Assembly (NCBI GenBank): GCA_020631735.1
Contig: CM036209.1
Span: 3,757,451-3,821,450 of the forward strand
DNA from: Saccharum officinarum
Taxonomy: Eukaryota; Streptophyta; Magnoliopsida; Poales; Poaceae
DNA: 64,000 nucleotides
Reading direction: 5' to 3'
Part shown: positions 1-10,415 of the stretch, piece after piece
How positions within the stretch are numbered: the stretch's first letter is position 1
Layout of the letters: the number at the start of each line of letters is the position of its first letter
The notes under the pieces: model-generated
What the model saw: only the letters and a program-made list of their open reading frames with translations
What the model was told of the DNA's origin: nothing
Databases searched by the model: none
Program-made: the position numbers and the translations under genes

Positions 1-84
1 TGCAACATGTGTGCACCGATATATATTGTGCATCCCACGGAGCCTCTAACCCAAGAGTCTAGCCCCCTAGACAAAGATGGTTTA

Positions 85-415
85 GAGCAGGTACAATAAG
101 CTATGTCAGCTTGTCTTATAGCCAAGACAGCTCATCAAAATCTGACGCGGAAGAGAGAAGAAAACGGTCGATGCATCCGTCGACCAGCTGAACGCAGCTC
201 CCAATGCACAAGAGCCCAGCACGTGCCCGTGCTTGTCGCTTCGAGCAGCAAGGCCATAGTATCCACGGGACAAAGAGTTAAATGCAAGTGACCCCACTCA
301 AATAAAATAGCTTACTTTAGAAATGATGATGAGACTAATTGTGGTATAAATCAGCTATAAATGTAGTCTCTAAATGACCTGGCTTGTCTATAAGACAAGT
401 TTATTGGGCTTGCTC
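85..415. mobile_element. Tourist-like MITE, TSD TTA
   Basis: Terminal inverted repeats are visible: the left end GAGCAGGTACAATAAGCT pairs with the right end (reverse complement GAGCAAGCCCAATAAACT), followed on both sides by TTGTCTTATAG. TTA flanks the element at 82-84 and 416-418, the duplication expected for PIF/Harbinger (Tourist) MITEs. No transposase is encoded, so it would be mobilised in trans. Confidence 0.8.
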
Positions 416-547
416 TTAGGGCTACAACACAACAAGGATACCTTGATCCTAGGCCTACTAGGCTGCGCACTGTAATGGACCTGCAGACTGAATTCACCCT
501 AAATTACACTATGCAAAAAGAAGATTCTCCATCACATCAAAATGTCG

Positions 548-715
548 GCACATGCATGGAGTACTAAATGTAGATGAAATCAAAAACTAATTGCATATTT
601 TTGTTGTACTTTGCGAGACGAACATTTTAAGCCTAATTAATCAATGTTTGGACAATTATTACTAAATAAAAAACGAAATGCTACAGTGATTCGGCACAAT
701 ATTTTTCATCACCAA
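548..715. mobile_element. degenerate MITE copy, same family as 56718-56962
   Basis: The segment shares the order of blocks (ATGCATGGAG, AACTAATTGCAT, GACGAA, GGACAATTATTACT, AAATGCTACAGT) with the element at 56.7-57.0 kb, a MITE type common in grasses. Clear terminal inverted repeats and a target duplication are not visible here, so the ends are approximate. Confidence 0.5.
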
Positions 716-1202
716 ATCGGTGATCTAAACCAGGCCTGACATGCAAAGAACTAGGCTGGTACGAGGCTATGAGCACACTTGCAGCTTTCCAGTTGTGGAC
801 CGAGCAGGAGCACCCCACGCGTGTCAGCCTGGGCTGAAGTAGATCCATGGGCCAGTTTGCTATGGTGTGGCCTGCCAGGATGAAGTAGGACCATCTTCGA
901 TTCTTTGATTTCTCCTCAAATAAAAAATGTTAATACAGTATATATTTTCTCTAGATAAAACTAATGCAGTCTGATTCATAGGTTCCTCAAAGGAACCAAT
1001 GTTAATTCTCAAATCAGTTGCTAAGTTTCTCATATGACTTCATCTGCTTTTTTCCCTTTCAGATAATGCATATATTCACTCCTGTTTCAATCTTATTATC
1101 TGTAACATGTTCCTTCTTTGGGCTTCGTGCCTGTCACAGTTTTCAAGCATGTTGTCTTTGTTCTAACATACACCAATATATATAATATTTTTTTCTAAAC
1201 AG
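716..1202. other. no feature recognised
   Basis: AT-rich non-coding sequence. The last bases (TTTTTTTCTAAACAG) form a good intron acceptor for the exon that follows, so the right part may be an intron of that broken gene. Confidence 0.4.
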
Positions 1203-1857
1203 CACCTGGACTTCTTCCACAAGGCTCTAATCCAGGAGAGTTACCAGTGGCCCATTTGATGTCTCAGCAAGCTGCTTCTCTCCCTATGCTTGGTCAGAGC
1301 ATGCAAGGTTTCAGCCAGACATCTTCGCCGCAGGATATGTCTGGGGTGCCACGAAACACTATGAACGAAGGTTTCACACAAGGTAATCCACAAGATATTA
1401 TTTCTGCTGGGCAAAGGAAATTAGTGTTTCACGACGGCCTCCAGCCTGGACAGTGCACAATTCCAGATCATCCAATTCAGCAGCTTAACATTCTTCCGTC
1501 GCTGCAACAGCAGCTGCAATCAATTGGCAAGCAGTCAATTTGTCAGCATGGTTCAGTAAGTGGTGCATTGCAACAGGAAAGCACTCTGCCATGCTGGTAC
1601 AATCATCTCACAATTGGATGAGTACAATGCAGCCTAATAATGCCAATTCCGTGCAAGCAAACACAAGCACATTATTGGAGCTGCCGAGGCAGAAACAGGA
1701 GGAGCTCATTAGAATGAATGACGACATGCAGCGCAGGCAATGGATATTGCATGAAACGCAACTCCAGCTCAAAGCACAACAGCTAGCGCTCAAACTGCAG
1801 CAACGAATCATGCAGGCTACACAGCATCTTCCTGAAAACGATGTGAACGAGCTAAAG
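1203..1857 (+). pseudogene. glutamine-rich protein exon with frameshift
   Basis: Coding-like sequence begins after a pyrimidine-rich acceptor (ending CAG at 1202) in the frame that reads PGLLPQGSNPGELPVAHLMS. It stays rich in Q, S, N and P to about 1570. The plausible frame then shifts by one and continues with a Q-rich, helix-prone stretch containing KQEELIRMNDDMQRRQWIL and LKAQQLALKLQQRIMQ, ending at a donor-like AAG|GTTAGA near 1857. Composition suggests a plant transcriptional coactivator or Mediator-type glutamine-rich protein, but I do not recognise the family. The frameshift near 1555-1580 and the lack of flanking exons point to a gene fragment. Confidence 0.45.
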
Positions 1858-2780
1858 GTTAGATGCGTTTTTACTATGTTTCTATTTTCTCATGGTATAT
1901 GTATATATAGCTCTTTGTCTGATACCTCAATGTGGTAGAAGTATAGAATGGTCCTTATTTAATTGACATCTGAACCTTTTCCTGCATCTAATCTATCGGT
2001 GAAGGATATATATGCCATTCCCTCTACTGCTACCTGTACGCTATACATCCACGCATACAATTTGCGTATTTGCTTCAATTGTTAGCTGTTCCCATTCCCA
2101 TCTTTTGCGTGCAAGAGCTAGCATAGTATATATTTGTCCTTCCTCAGTACTTTCTAATAATCTCTGTTGTGGTCGCTTGTCGATCTCTTGTCTGTAGGAG
2201 ATGTACTTGGTGGTGTATCTTCTGCTTTCCATTGGCGTCTTGGTGGCAATGTTGTTCATGGTTTATAACCACTGGTGGGATCTGTGGCAGGTGTAGGAAT
2301 ATATAGTTCAAGCATTGCGTATCTTCATTGGAATGCTTGTGCTGACACCCATGATGAAGGATGTTTATCGGGAAATGAGAGAAATTTTACTATATATCGA
2401 TAAGTCTAATAAACTCGTTTGGTTAGTATATACTATTTGGTGCCCTGGTTGTTGGTAGTATTAGCATTCGACTGGCCGGTTTATGCACATCCTTGTTCCT
2501 GTCGTTAGGCTTCTGCCTTTTGCGCCCATGTGAACAATGGATTTGGCACTAGATGCATGTTGATTTCATGTCGAGTGGATTGATAATATGCATGAATGGT
2601 GCGTCCTTGAACATGCCTTCCTATGTATTTATCATGCCAATTTAATTTGTGTCCTACATTGCCTTCGTTCTTGATGAGGGTCTCATTCGGGCCGCTCTCT
2701 TGAAAGGAGGAAGCCAGTGAATCTGGTTGACCATTGTGTAAAGCAAGTACAAGCACAAATTAATTGCATTCACTATTGCA
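1858..2780. other. no feature recognised
   Basis: AT-rich sequence with only short open frames lacking family motifs. It may be intronic sequence of the preceding Q-rich fragment. Nothing else can be supported. Confidence 0.35.
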
Positions 2781-2960
2781 GAACATACAATCCCTATCGG
2801 TCCATTGCTAAACAATTTTAAAATGACAGTAATAGAGAGCTATCATTGCTGGTTAACAAAAGGCCTATCACTACCAGATTTTAAAATCAATCGGCAGTGA
2901 TGGATAACTAACATTGCCGGTTGATATTACCAATCGGCAGTGATCCCTGTATCGACTCAA
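2780..2960. mobile_element. CACTA-like terminal remnant
   Basis: A CACTACCAG terminus (near 2870) is followed by repeats of the form ATCGGCAGTGAT in both directions, the subterminal pattern seen in some grass CACTA elements. The partner end was not found, so this is a relic with approximate limits. Confidence 0.35.
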
Positions 2961-3009
2961 GTTTCTTTTCAATACAATTAAGTTTGTCAGTCACTTCATT
3001 TCCGCATCC

Positions 3010-3501
3010 TTATCCATTCATCCTCTTTCTTTCACCTGTCTCACCCTCCCTCCCAGTATATCCTCTCTCTGCCCGTCCCAGACCCCGTCTCCTCACTTCA
3101 AGTCTCCCCTCCCCTGCCCCCTCTCTCAACTCAGGCGTTGTTGGAAGCATAGCATTCTGAGGCAAGTATGAAAAAAGTATCATGGAGCTGTCGCTCCAAA
3201 GTCTGCAATAACTGGCTTCATCGTTCATAGGTCCAACATTGTTTGGAGTATTACCTGCTGAAAATTGCTGATAAACATCTTGTGGTGCTGGTAAACATGT
3301 TCGATGTGTGGGAGTTTCGGACAACAGCAGATTGTTACATAGCATCCACAGCAATAACCTGCTGTGGATTGCATGACACATCTCGCTGTGGATTGTGGTG
3401 CTGCTCAAAAACTCCTCAACTGAAGATTGCTGGTAAACATCTTGTGGTGCTGGGATCGCCGAATGTGAGAATTGCGATGATTTCCTGATATCGGACGTCA
3501 A
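3010..3501 (-). other. unrecognised open frame with a duplicated PAPQDVYQQ block
   Basis: A 163-codon open frame on the minus strand contains PAPQDVYQQ twice, reflecting a DNA duplication (about 3257-3300 and 3420-3455). The C-terminal part is low-complexity Arg/Glu/Gly. I do not recognise a family. It lies between a CACTA-like remnant and a copia insertion, so a degenerate transposon gene is the likeliest source, but coding status is unproven. Confidence 0.25.
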
Positions 3502-3564
3502 GAAGAGGTATGTATGCCTTGTTAGGGCCTGCAGGTTCTTGTTTTCTTATGTCTACTGATTTTG

Positions 3565-4095
3565 TGTTGGAACCGAGGATCGACGAACGATCATAGTAAT
3601 ATAAACAATAGACAAGGAAATTCCGGCGACGAACGCCGCGGCGACAAACGCCAATATCTTGACTATTATTAATGATAACATAACTCGGGACACACTTGAA
3701 ACACGAGAGGAGACTCGCCCGGCGACCCACGCCTGCCAAGGCGACGAACTCCGCAGCGGCGACACAACACCAGTACTCTTTCTGTTTCTCTTGGCTCGAC
3801 TCACACAACGCACACACATGCTATAAGAAGCCCGACTTACATGCATGAGCATAGCTGCTTGCCGGGTCATGCGCACACACGCATTCACGATCTCTAGCGC
3901 TAGTACATGAGCCACTCACTCTTGTACACCTAGTCTTCGCCTTCCAGCGGCAAGCCATGCTGCAACGTCCTCCGCTACTATGCATGCAAGCACTTCCTAT
4001 TCCACCGCTTCAAACTACGACAAATGCAGCTCCTAAGAATAGCTAATTACCTTAGTGACTACACATGCACGAACAGGGCGTGATTTATGCTAACA
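3565..4095 (-). repeat. 3' LTR of the short copia-like element
   Basis: 531 bp, nearly identical in layout to 8032-8561 (about 530 bp), with small differences such as AATTCCGGCGACGAACG against AATTCGGCGACGAGG. Confidence 0.85.
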
Positions 4096-4108
4096 ATCTC
4101 CCCCTAAA
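4096..4108 (-). promoter_or_regulatory. polypurine tract
   Basis: On the minus strand TTTAGGGGGAGAT abuts the LTR start TGTTAGCATAA, the normal plus-strand primer position of an LTR retrotransposon. Confidence 0.75.
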
Positions 4109-4546
4109 CCACGACATCACCGTGCATCCCGCCACACAGGAGCATCGGTTCGTCAACGGCGTCGCCAAACAACGCCTCCCCCTAATCTTGACTTGCCGTT
4201 ACCGAAGATTATGCAACTGCCATCGTCTTCATCACCATGGCCACCACGACGGCCTCCCGATCTGACGCAGCCACCTCTGCATGTCCCATCTCCGCACGAA
4301 CGTCGCAATCTTTCTTCTCGGCGACACACGCCGTGCTCCGCACCTCCATAGACCGACACACGGTCCGGAGCTTGAACGTCCCATCGCCGTTGATCGCCAC
4401 CTCGCGCCGGCCTCCACCAGCACGAACGGATTGCACGACGAGGCTTTGGGATCTCCACCATGTCGCCAATGACACGCTCACCACGCCCATACATGGTGTC
4501 AACGTCGATATCTTCAGCTGGCTCTTCTCTCCCTAACCTAGGCTCC
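4109..4546 (-). other. internal region of the short copia-like element
   Basis: GC-rich sequence with overlapping open frames of about 100 codons (minus 4153-4494 and 4209-4502). The minus-strand frame reads MYGRGERVIGDMVEIPKP near its start and then becomes Arg/Gly-rich. I see no retroviral-type zinc knuckle, protease or polymerase motif. It may be host or scrambled sequence carried between the LTRs. Confidence 0.4.
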
Positions 4547-7500
4547 TGTCACAGAACCTCCTAATTATGATGGCCCACATATACCTGTCATCGTCATAAT
4601 GACTTCTGACAGTCGTACTTATGTTCCTCATAACTTAAAAGACATGCTATCCTCCGAACATGATCCAATCACAGGAGTATTGCAATATTACAACAGTTTA
4701 TTCAAAATACCATCAGAGTAAAGTAGCGGAAGTCTTACAATAACTTAAGTTACAAACCACAGTTCCAAATTTCAAACCTTAAGTAGCATTATTATAAACC
4801 GGTAGTAGGGAAGTATCAGTAGTAACTTTATTACAAACACACAAACGAAGTGCCTTGCCCAGAGGCCACACAGCCTATTCGTCGTCACTTTCTTTAGCCA
4901 CAACGGTCATGCAACAAGGCTCAAAGCAGACTTGTTCATGAACCGCACCTGCAACAAGGGGTTTAACAAACCCTGAGTACGGGAGTACTCAAAAAGACTT
5001 ACCCGACTAAGAGAAAGACTCAAAAGACATGCTAGCTTTAGGGAATCAAGGTACGGGTATTCAAGAAATCAAAATTTCTTTTGCTGAAAAGCTTACTAAA
5101 GTAAGTCCTTACCTTCAATATTTTATTTTTACCATTGATGCTTAATTAACCAATTCTAAGTGATCCTAATCTAGATCAAAGTAATTCTCATCAAGATCTT
5201 TCTCATTCTCTTTCAATTCCAGTTCTTAACTACGACGTTGATACAAGACCAAGACTCCTTTCTCGTGGAGTAACGACGATTCGAACTGCTTCATTTACCC
5301 AGCTGGAGCTTCCTAACCACACGACATATGTAGAACCGAGTCTTGCATATATCAACTCTTACCCGAGTAATCCAAAACCAGAACGTGTCCATCGCCACTC
5401 GAGAGCACAGTACTCCTCGAACCCGACCTAATTCTAGCCCCGAGGGTACACGCTACTCTCGCCATCTCTCCACTCCCAGTGCGAGGTTAGACATTCTCGT
5501 AATGAAATAGCCAAAGTAAGGCTTACCCGATATGGGTACATGGCTAGTACTAATAAAAACTCCATGACGCGAGGGCCAATAACGTACGGTCCTTAACTGA
5601 TAAGGCGAAACACTACATTGAGACTCCTTTCCCAATGCAAGTTAGCAGTGGCCAAACCACCTGCCCGATCTTTCAAGTTCATTCTCATATTTCAATATTC
5701 ATCAAGTATGCCATCGTGGCCATGTAAAATTTCATTTAAAAGTTTAACTCATAAGCATAGCGAAGCATACTACGCATTTTCAGTAAACACAGGTATCAAG
5801 GGTGATATCGCAATAATCAAGGATGACAATGCAGCAATTGGGTTATCACTCAACTCCTAATTACTTAATGCAGTAAATCATAGTATAAATGATAAAGATT
5901 TGTAAAACTCAAGGTAGGGTTTAAATGCACCGGGGCTTGCCTTGCTCTGATGAGACGACTAACTCAGGCTCAAAAACTCCGACTTCCGGTCTGGAACCCA
6001 CCGAAGATAGCTCTTCTCCGGAGACTTGCTCGCCAACGTCGACTTCTTCGAAAGCGGAAACTACACGAGCACATAACATGTTTCAACATGATGCGGTGAT
6101 AAACATGATGCTTTATGATGAAATGCCACGGTTAACAACTTGAGTACAACTTTCCTTCGCGATTACTTAAGCAACACTAACGCTTCTTACTGAACACGTT
6201 ACTAACGAGCTCAACCAAGTAATTAAGGCGCCAAGGATCACCAAGAATTAGTGACCCAAGGTCATCACTCAATCAAAAGGGCACACAACACTTAAAGTTA
6301 TGAATTTATCATTTGTTTAAACACTCAAGTAATTAGGGCATAATTAATAATAAATCAAACTTCATCTAATTGAGCTCAAACTTTTTCTATAGATTAATCA
6401 TGGCCTAAAACAGTGTCAAAACAAATTTCATGATTTTTGGATTAATATTTTAATTACTATAATTCCTGGAAGTTGCATTTAATATTTAATTGAGCTAATT
6501 AAATAACTTGCAAAAAGTAATCAAATTTAGAATTTAATACTTTCCTAATTAGTTTATACCTTGAAAAGCTTACACAAAAATTTTCATTATTTTTGGAGCC
6601 CTACAAAAATTCTAGTGAAATAAACAAATACTACTACTATTCACATTTTTGAAAAAGAAAAACAAAACTGCCGACCAGGCCGACTTTCCTTCTTCCTCCC
6701 TGGCTCGGCCCAACCGCGCGGCATCCACGTGCTCGCGCCGGCACTCGCCCGCGCTCGCCTTCTCTTACCTCTGTTCCTCTCTCCCCCTCTGTTCTCNNNN
6801 NNNNNNNNNNNNNNNNNNNNNNNNNNNNNNNNNNNNNNNNNNNNNNNNNNNNNNNNNNNNNNNNNNNNNNNNNNNNNNNNNNNNNNNNNNNNNNNNGGAA
6901 CTGGCCAGCTCGACGTCGCGGCTCACCGCGCCATCGCCGCTTGATGCCGAGCCCTAATTCGCTCGCCACTGTAGCACCTCCCCCTCCCAAACTGCAAATT
7001 GAAATTACTCCCAAAATCATGTAGTGACTTGAAAAAATCCTAAGATATGAAATCTTCAAAATTTCAAGCTCTACAAGTTTTGTATTGAACACCTTTTCAA
7101 ATTCGAACTGGATTCTGAAATTTGAATTTGAATTTAAAATCAAAAGGTGACACTTTTCGGAAATTTGGTAATTTAGAAATTACTTTCAATTTTATGTTGA
7201 AACTTCAAAAACTCCAACCACCAAAGTTGTACATCTAACCAAGACCTACAACTTTGCTATTCAAACCATTTTCAAATTCTGCCTCATTTTGAAATTTGAG
7301 TTTGGGGATGAAAAGGGGTCAAATTTGAAATTTGGTTCTTCTCAAAATTGCTCCACATTTTACACGAAAACATTCAAAACTCAAAACACCAAAGTTGTAG
7401 CCCTTGAAAAGATCTACAAACTTGGTTTAAAACTTTTTCCCAAATTTTTCTTAGATTTTGAATTATTTCAAAGGGGTAAAATCAGGGTTTTGGATTTTAG

Positions 7501-8017
7501 GGTTTTCGGAAGAATTTCAAATTGAAACTTGTTGCTACTTTAATTGCTGATTTACTTAATGATCAAACCATCATCCAAGGGCATAATTGAGTCAAGTATC
7601 ACATGGTTGACCAAATGCCACTCTTGGTTGACCAATTTAACTTTTTGAAAATCTTTTAATAACTTCCAAATTTGAATTCAAATTCGAATCAGAAAACTCG
7701 CGACAAGTTTTGGATTCCAATTCAAACTCAAATTGGAGCTTCATTTTATGTGTTGTACTTGAGTTCATACCCTACACTTGGCACTAGTGTGTAACACAGT
7801 CACACACCTCAAATTACGCAGGGCATAAACTAAGCATTTGCGATGACACTCGAATTAGGGTTTTCGGTTCGAGTCACACCACTGAGAGCACATCCAACCT
7901 AAAAGGTAAACTCATTTTAGTTAATGCATAACATGGTTGACCTAATCAGGGATGCTTTGCGGTGCAATATGATGACATGGCAGGTTAATTAGCCACTATA
8001 ACACCCAAGGTGTTACA
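4547..8017 (-). mobile_element. solo LTR of a long-LTR retrotransposon (Gypsy-like), TSD GCTCC
   Basis: The segment begins TGTCACAGAACC and ends GTGTTACA, giving TG...CA termini, and is flanked by GCTCC at 4542-4546 and 8018-8022. On the minus strand it starts TGTAACACCTTGGG, a start shared by several long grass LTRs. There is no internal coding region or second LTR, so it is a solo LTR left by recombination between LTRs. Related blocks recur in the same order at 60985-64000 (AACCCTGAGTACG, ACTTACCCG, GACGATTCGAA, CCAGCTGGAG, CGGGGCTTGCC). It contains the 100-N gap, so its true length is uncertain. Gypsy class is inferred from LTR length only. Confidence 0.8.
6797..6896. other. assembly gap (100 N)
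   Basis: Exactly 100 undetermined bases inside the solo LTR, in a GC-rich stretch. The round number suggests a placeholder of unknown true size. Confidence 0.99.
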
Positions 8018-8031
8018 GCTCCGATACCAAT
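8018..8031 (-). promoter_or_regulatory. primer-binding site of the short copia element, interrupted
   Basis: On the minus strand ATTGGTATCGGAGC follows the LTR end. It matches the initiator-methionine tRNA primer site used by plant copia elements (TGGTATCAGAGC type). The solo LTR has duplicated GCTCC here, so the site's last bases lie on both sides of the insertion (4541-4546 and 8018-8022). Confidence 0.75.
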
Positions 8032-8566
8032 TGTTGGAACCGAGGATCGACGAACGATCATAGTAACATAAACAATAGACAAGGAAATTCGGCGACGAGG
8101 TCGCGGCGACAAACGCCTGTATCTTGGCTATTATAATGATACACAACTCGGGACACACTTGGAACAAGAGAGAAGACTCACCCGGCGACCCACGCCTGCC
8201 GAGGCGACGAACTCCGCAGCGGCGACACAACACCGGCACTCTCTCTGTTTCTCTCGGCTCGACTCACACAACGCACACACATGGCTATAAGAAGCCCGAC
8301 TTACATGCATGAGCAACAGCTGCTTGGCCGGGTCATGAACACACACGCATCCACGATCTCTAGCGCTAGTACATGAGCCACTCACTCTTGCACACCTAGT
8401 CTTCGCCTTCCAGCGGCAAGCCGTGCTGCAACGTCCTCCACTACTATGCATGCAAGCACTTCCTATTCCACCGCTTCAAACTACGACAAATGCAGCTCCT
8501 AAAAATAGCTAATTACCTTAGTGACTACACATGCACGAACAGGGCGTGGTTTATGCTAACATTTTG

Positions 8567-9205
8567 TACCCTGATTTTTAGCTATTGATTTTCCCTTCAC
8601 ATGACAGCGAGACCTTCAAGTTGTAGGCGCCAGGCTCCACCTTACCGAAACACATCGGGATGGATCTACAGTGACAACACCGCCAAATCTCTGTTGTTGC
8701 CTCGGTCAACTGCAGCGACGACACCGATAAATCTTTGTTGTTGCCGCTGTGAACTGAGTTTTGTCTTGTTCTGTTGTGGTCATATAATTGTTGTAGCAAA
8801 TGGATTTGGGATTTTTTTTTTGTTTTTTCCTCAACCAAGGTGGTGAATCTGATCTGAGGGCTACCTCGTGGCCATAGGTATGAACTGAGTTTTTTTTTTG
8901 TTTGGATCCCCCATTGGCCTCCACGAGTCCACGATATCGCCCTGGAATTAGGATTCGCCATCAAAATGACGCTCAACAACGCTAGTGACGACGCTGCACA
9001 TCCTCCTCCACCTCCACAGTTGCAATAGGTAAGGTACCCTTGCTTTTACCTGCCTGCATCTGTCATACGATGAACACGCTTGCTTACTGCTGCATTAGTT
9101 AGCTTTTCATCCTTCCGATCCCTCGGATTATTTAAGGGACAACCGTGATGATTTCAATTCCATCAATATTTTTTCCTGAGCAAGTTCAGACTCTATTAAT
9201 TTGCA
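8567..9205. other. no confident feature
   Basis: Sequence with poly-T runs (8811-8828, 8890-8899). An ATG at 8964 opens a short frame reading MTLNNASDDAAHPPPPPQLQ that stops just before a donor-like GTAAGG (9031). It could be a decayed first exon, but nothing identifies a gene. Confidence 0.3.
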
Positions 9206-9707
9206 TTGCCTGATGCATATCATCAGATGGGTGCACGTCAGAGGACCGTGACCCATGCGCATATTCAGAGGCCCTCAGCGATATTTGACCAGCGTCAAAG
9301 GCTCATGGCCCATGCACAACAGAGGCCCGTATTGCCTGCGCATCATTGGGGGCCCTCAGCGATGTTTGCGCAGCAGCATCAGTGTGACTCATGGCCCATG
9401 CGAAGGCCCATAGTGCCTGCACATTATCAGATGGGTACACTTGAGAGGCTCGTGTCCCATGTGTGTGTATATTCAGAGACCCTCAGAGCTAATGGCCCAT
9501 GCTCATCAGTGGCCCGTAGTGCCTGCACAACATCCAAAGGCCGGCACAGCAGAGGCCTATGAAGCATGGACGTTGGAGGCCCGAGGAAGTGCCTGCATGC
9601 ACATGCGCCCTATTCGTTTGAGCTATTCAGCGAAATCAGTAGCCATCCAGCAGTGTTTTTCTTTTAGTATTACTACTAATTGTACGGATATGAGATCTTT
9701 AGTTTAA
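9206..9707 (+). pseudogene. degenerate His/Gln/Pro-rich repeat-coding fragment
   Basis: The translation has a recurring unit of the type QRPSAIFDQRQRLMAHAQQR followed by PVLPAHH. At the DNA level the block CTCATGGCCCATGC...AGGCCC...TGCCTGC recurs near 9302, 9389 and 9490. The plausible frame shifts near 9440, after which the repeat continues in another frame. No known family is recognised. Repeat structure plus the frame change suggests a fragment of a repetitive coding region, possibly transposon-associated. Confidence 0.35.
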
Positions 9708-9971
9708 TCTAAGCTATATATTATTCTCTTTTTTTTGTTAATCTCATAATTTTCTAGACCCTTTATATTAACATCTTCATTATATTCTTCAAGTTAGTTT
9801 TCGAGCAAATTTTTATTTTCTCCATGGGGTATCATTCTCTATTTCTGAGATTATTGAATCATGACAATGAATGTTGTTATGTCCAAACATAATAATAAAA
9901 GAGTTCAATGCAATTTAAATTTGACGCGCAGTTAAGCAGTCAACCATGAAGCATAGTTATTGAGACTAGCA
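9708..9971. other. no feature recognised
   Basis: AT-rich sequence without open frames or terminal repeats that I can support. Confidence 0.4.
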
Positions 9972-9984
9972 AGCTCCTTGGTCC

Positions 9985-10219
9985 ATTTTTTTTTTGAAAA
10001 ACCATCCTGCAAGCTTTATTCGTTCAAGAACATTGTTACATCATTTGATAGAAGATGAATAATATATTAGGGGGTTCATCGACCCAATTACATGAAACTT
10101 TTTGACATAAACGCTTGCTGAACTAGCTCGTGGGCAACTTGGTTGGATTCCCTATCACAATGTTCAATAGAAATCTCTGCAAAATCCTTCCACAAATTAT
10201 AGCATTCATAAAAAAATGG
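9985..10219 (-). mobile_element. 5'-truncated LINE tail, 13-bp TSD
   Basis: AGCTCCTTGGTCC occurs at 9972-9984 and 10220-10232. The insert carries a poly-T run at its left end, i.e. a poly-A tail on the minus strand. The minus strand encodes EHCDRESNQVAHELVQQAF and then a stop, resembling the C-terminal RNase H-like domain found in plant L1-type LINEs (conserved R-x-x-N-x-x-A-H-x-L). A truncated 5' end, a tail and a long TSD are the signature of target-primed reverse transcription. Confidence 0.75.
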
Positions 10220-10232
10220 AGCTCCTTGGTCC

Positions 10233-10393
10233 GTTGGTTCACTGGTTTGACCCATTGGACCATTGGTTTGCCGCTTCAAAATTTGTAATATAATACTAGT
10301 TGTCCAATATAAACACAATATAATACTAGTCTTTTATAACAGTGACAATCTTTTTTCCTAAACACATGCTTAAACGCACGGTTCGCTGTCTCT
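10233..10393. other. short spacer
   Basis: A short motif AATATAATACTAGT is repeated (about 10284 and 10317). Nothing else is seen. Confidence 0.4.
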
Positions 10394-10415
10394 ACTCACT
10401 ACTGCAGACGGCGGC

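Larger units (their letters stand above)
3565..8561 (-). mobile_element. short non-autonomous copia-like LTR element, split by a solo LTR
   Basis: Two direct repeats (3565-4095 and 8032-8561), each bounded by TGTTGG and TAACA, are flanked by the duplication TTTTG (3560-3564 and 8562-8566). Minus-strand orientation follows from a polypurine tract next to the left LTR and an initiator-Met-tRNA type primer site (TTGGTATCGGAGCC) next to the right one. Without the nested solo LTR the element is about 1.5 kb, with roughly 460 bp of internal sequence and no gag or pol motif. It is a TRIM-like or internally deleted copia derivative that would depend on proteins supplied in trans. Confidence 0.85.

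Noticed and set aside
6637..7143. Open frames crossing the N run
   Set aside because: They are open only because undetermined bases are read through, and the flanks show no protein motif.
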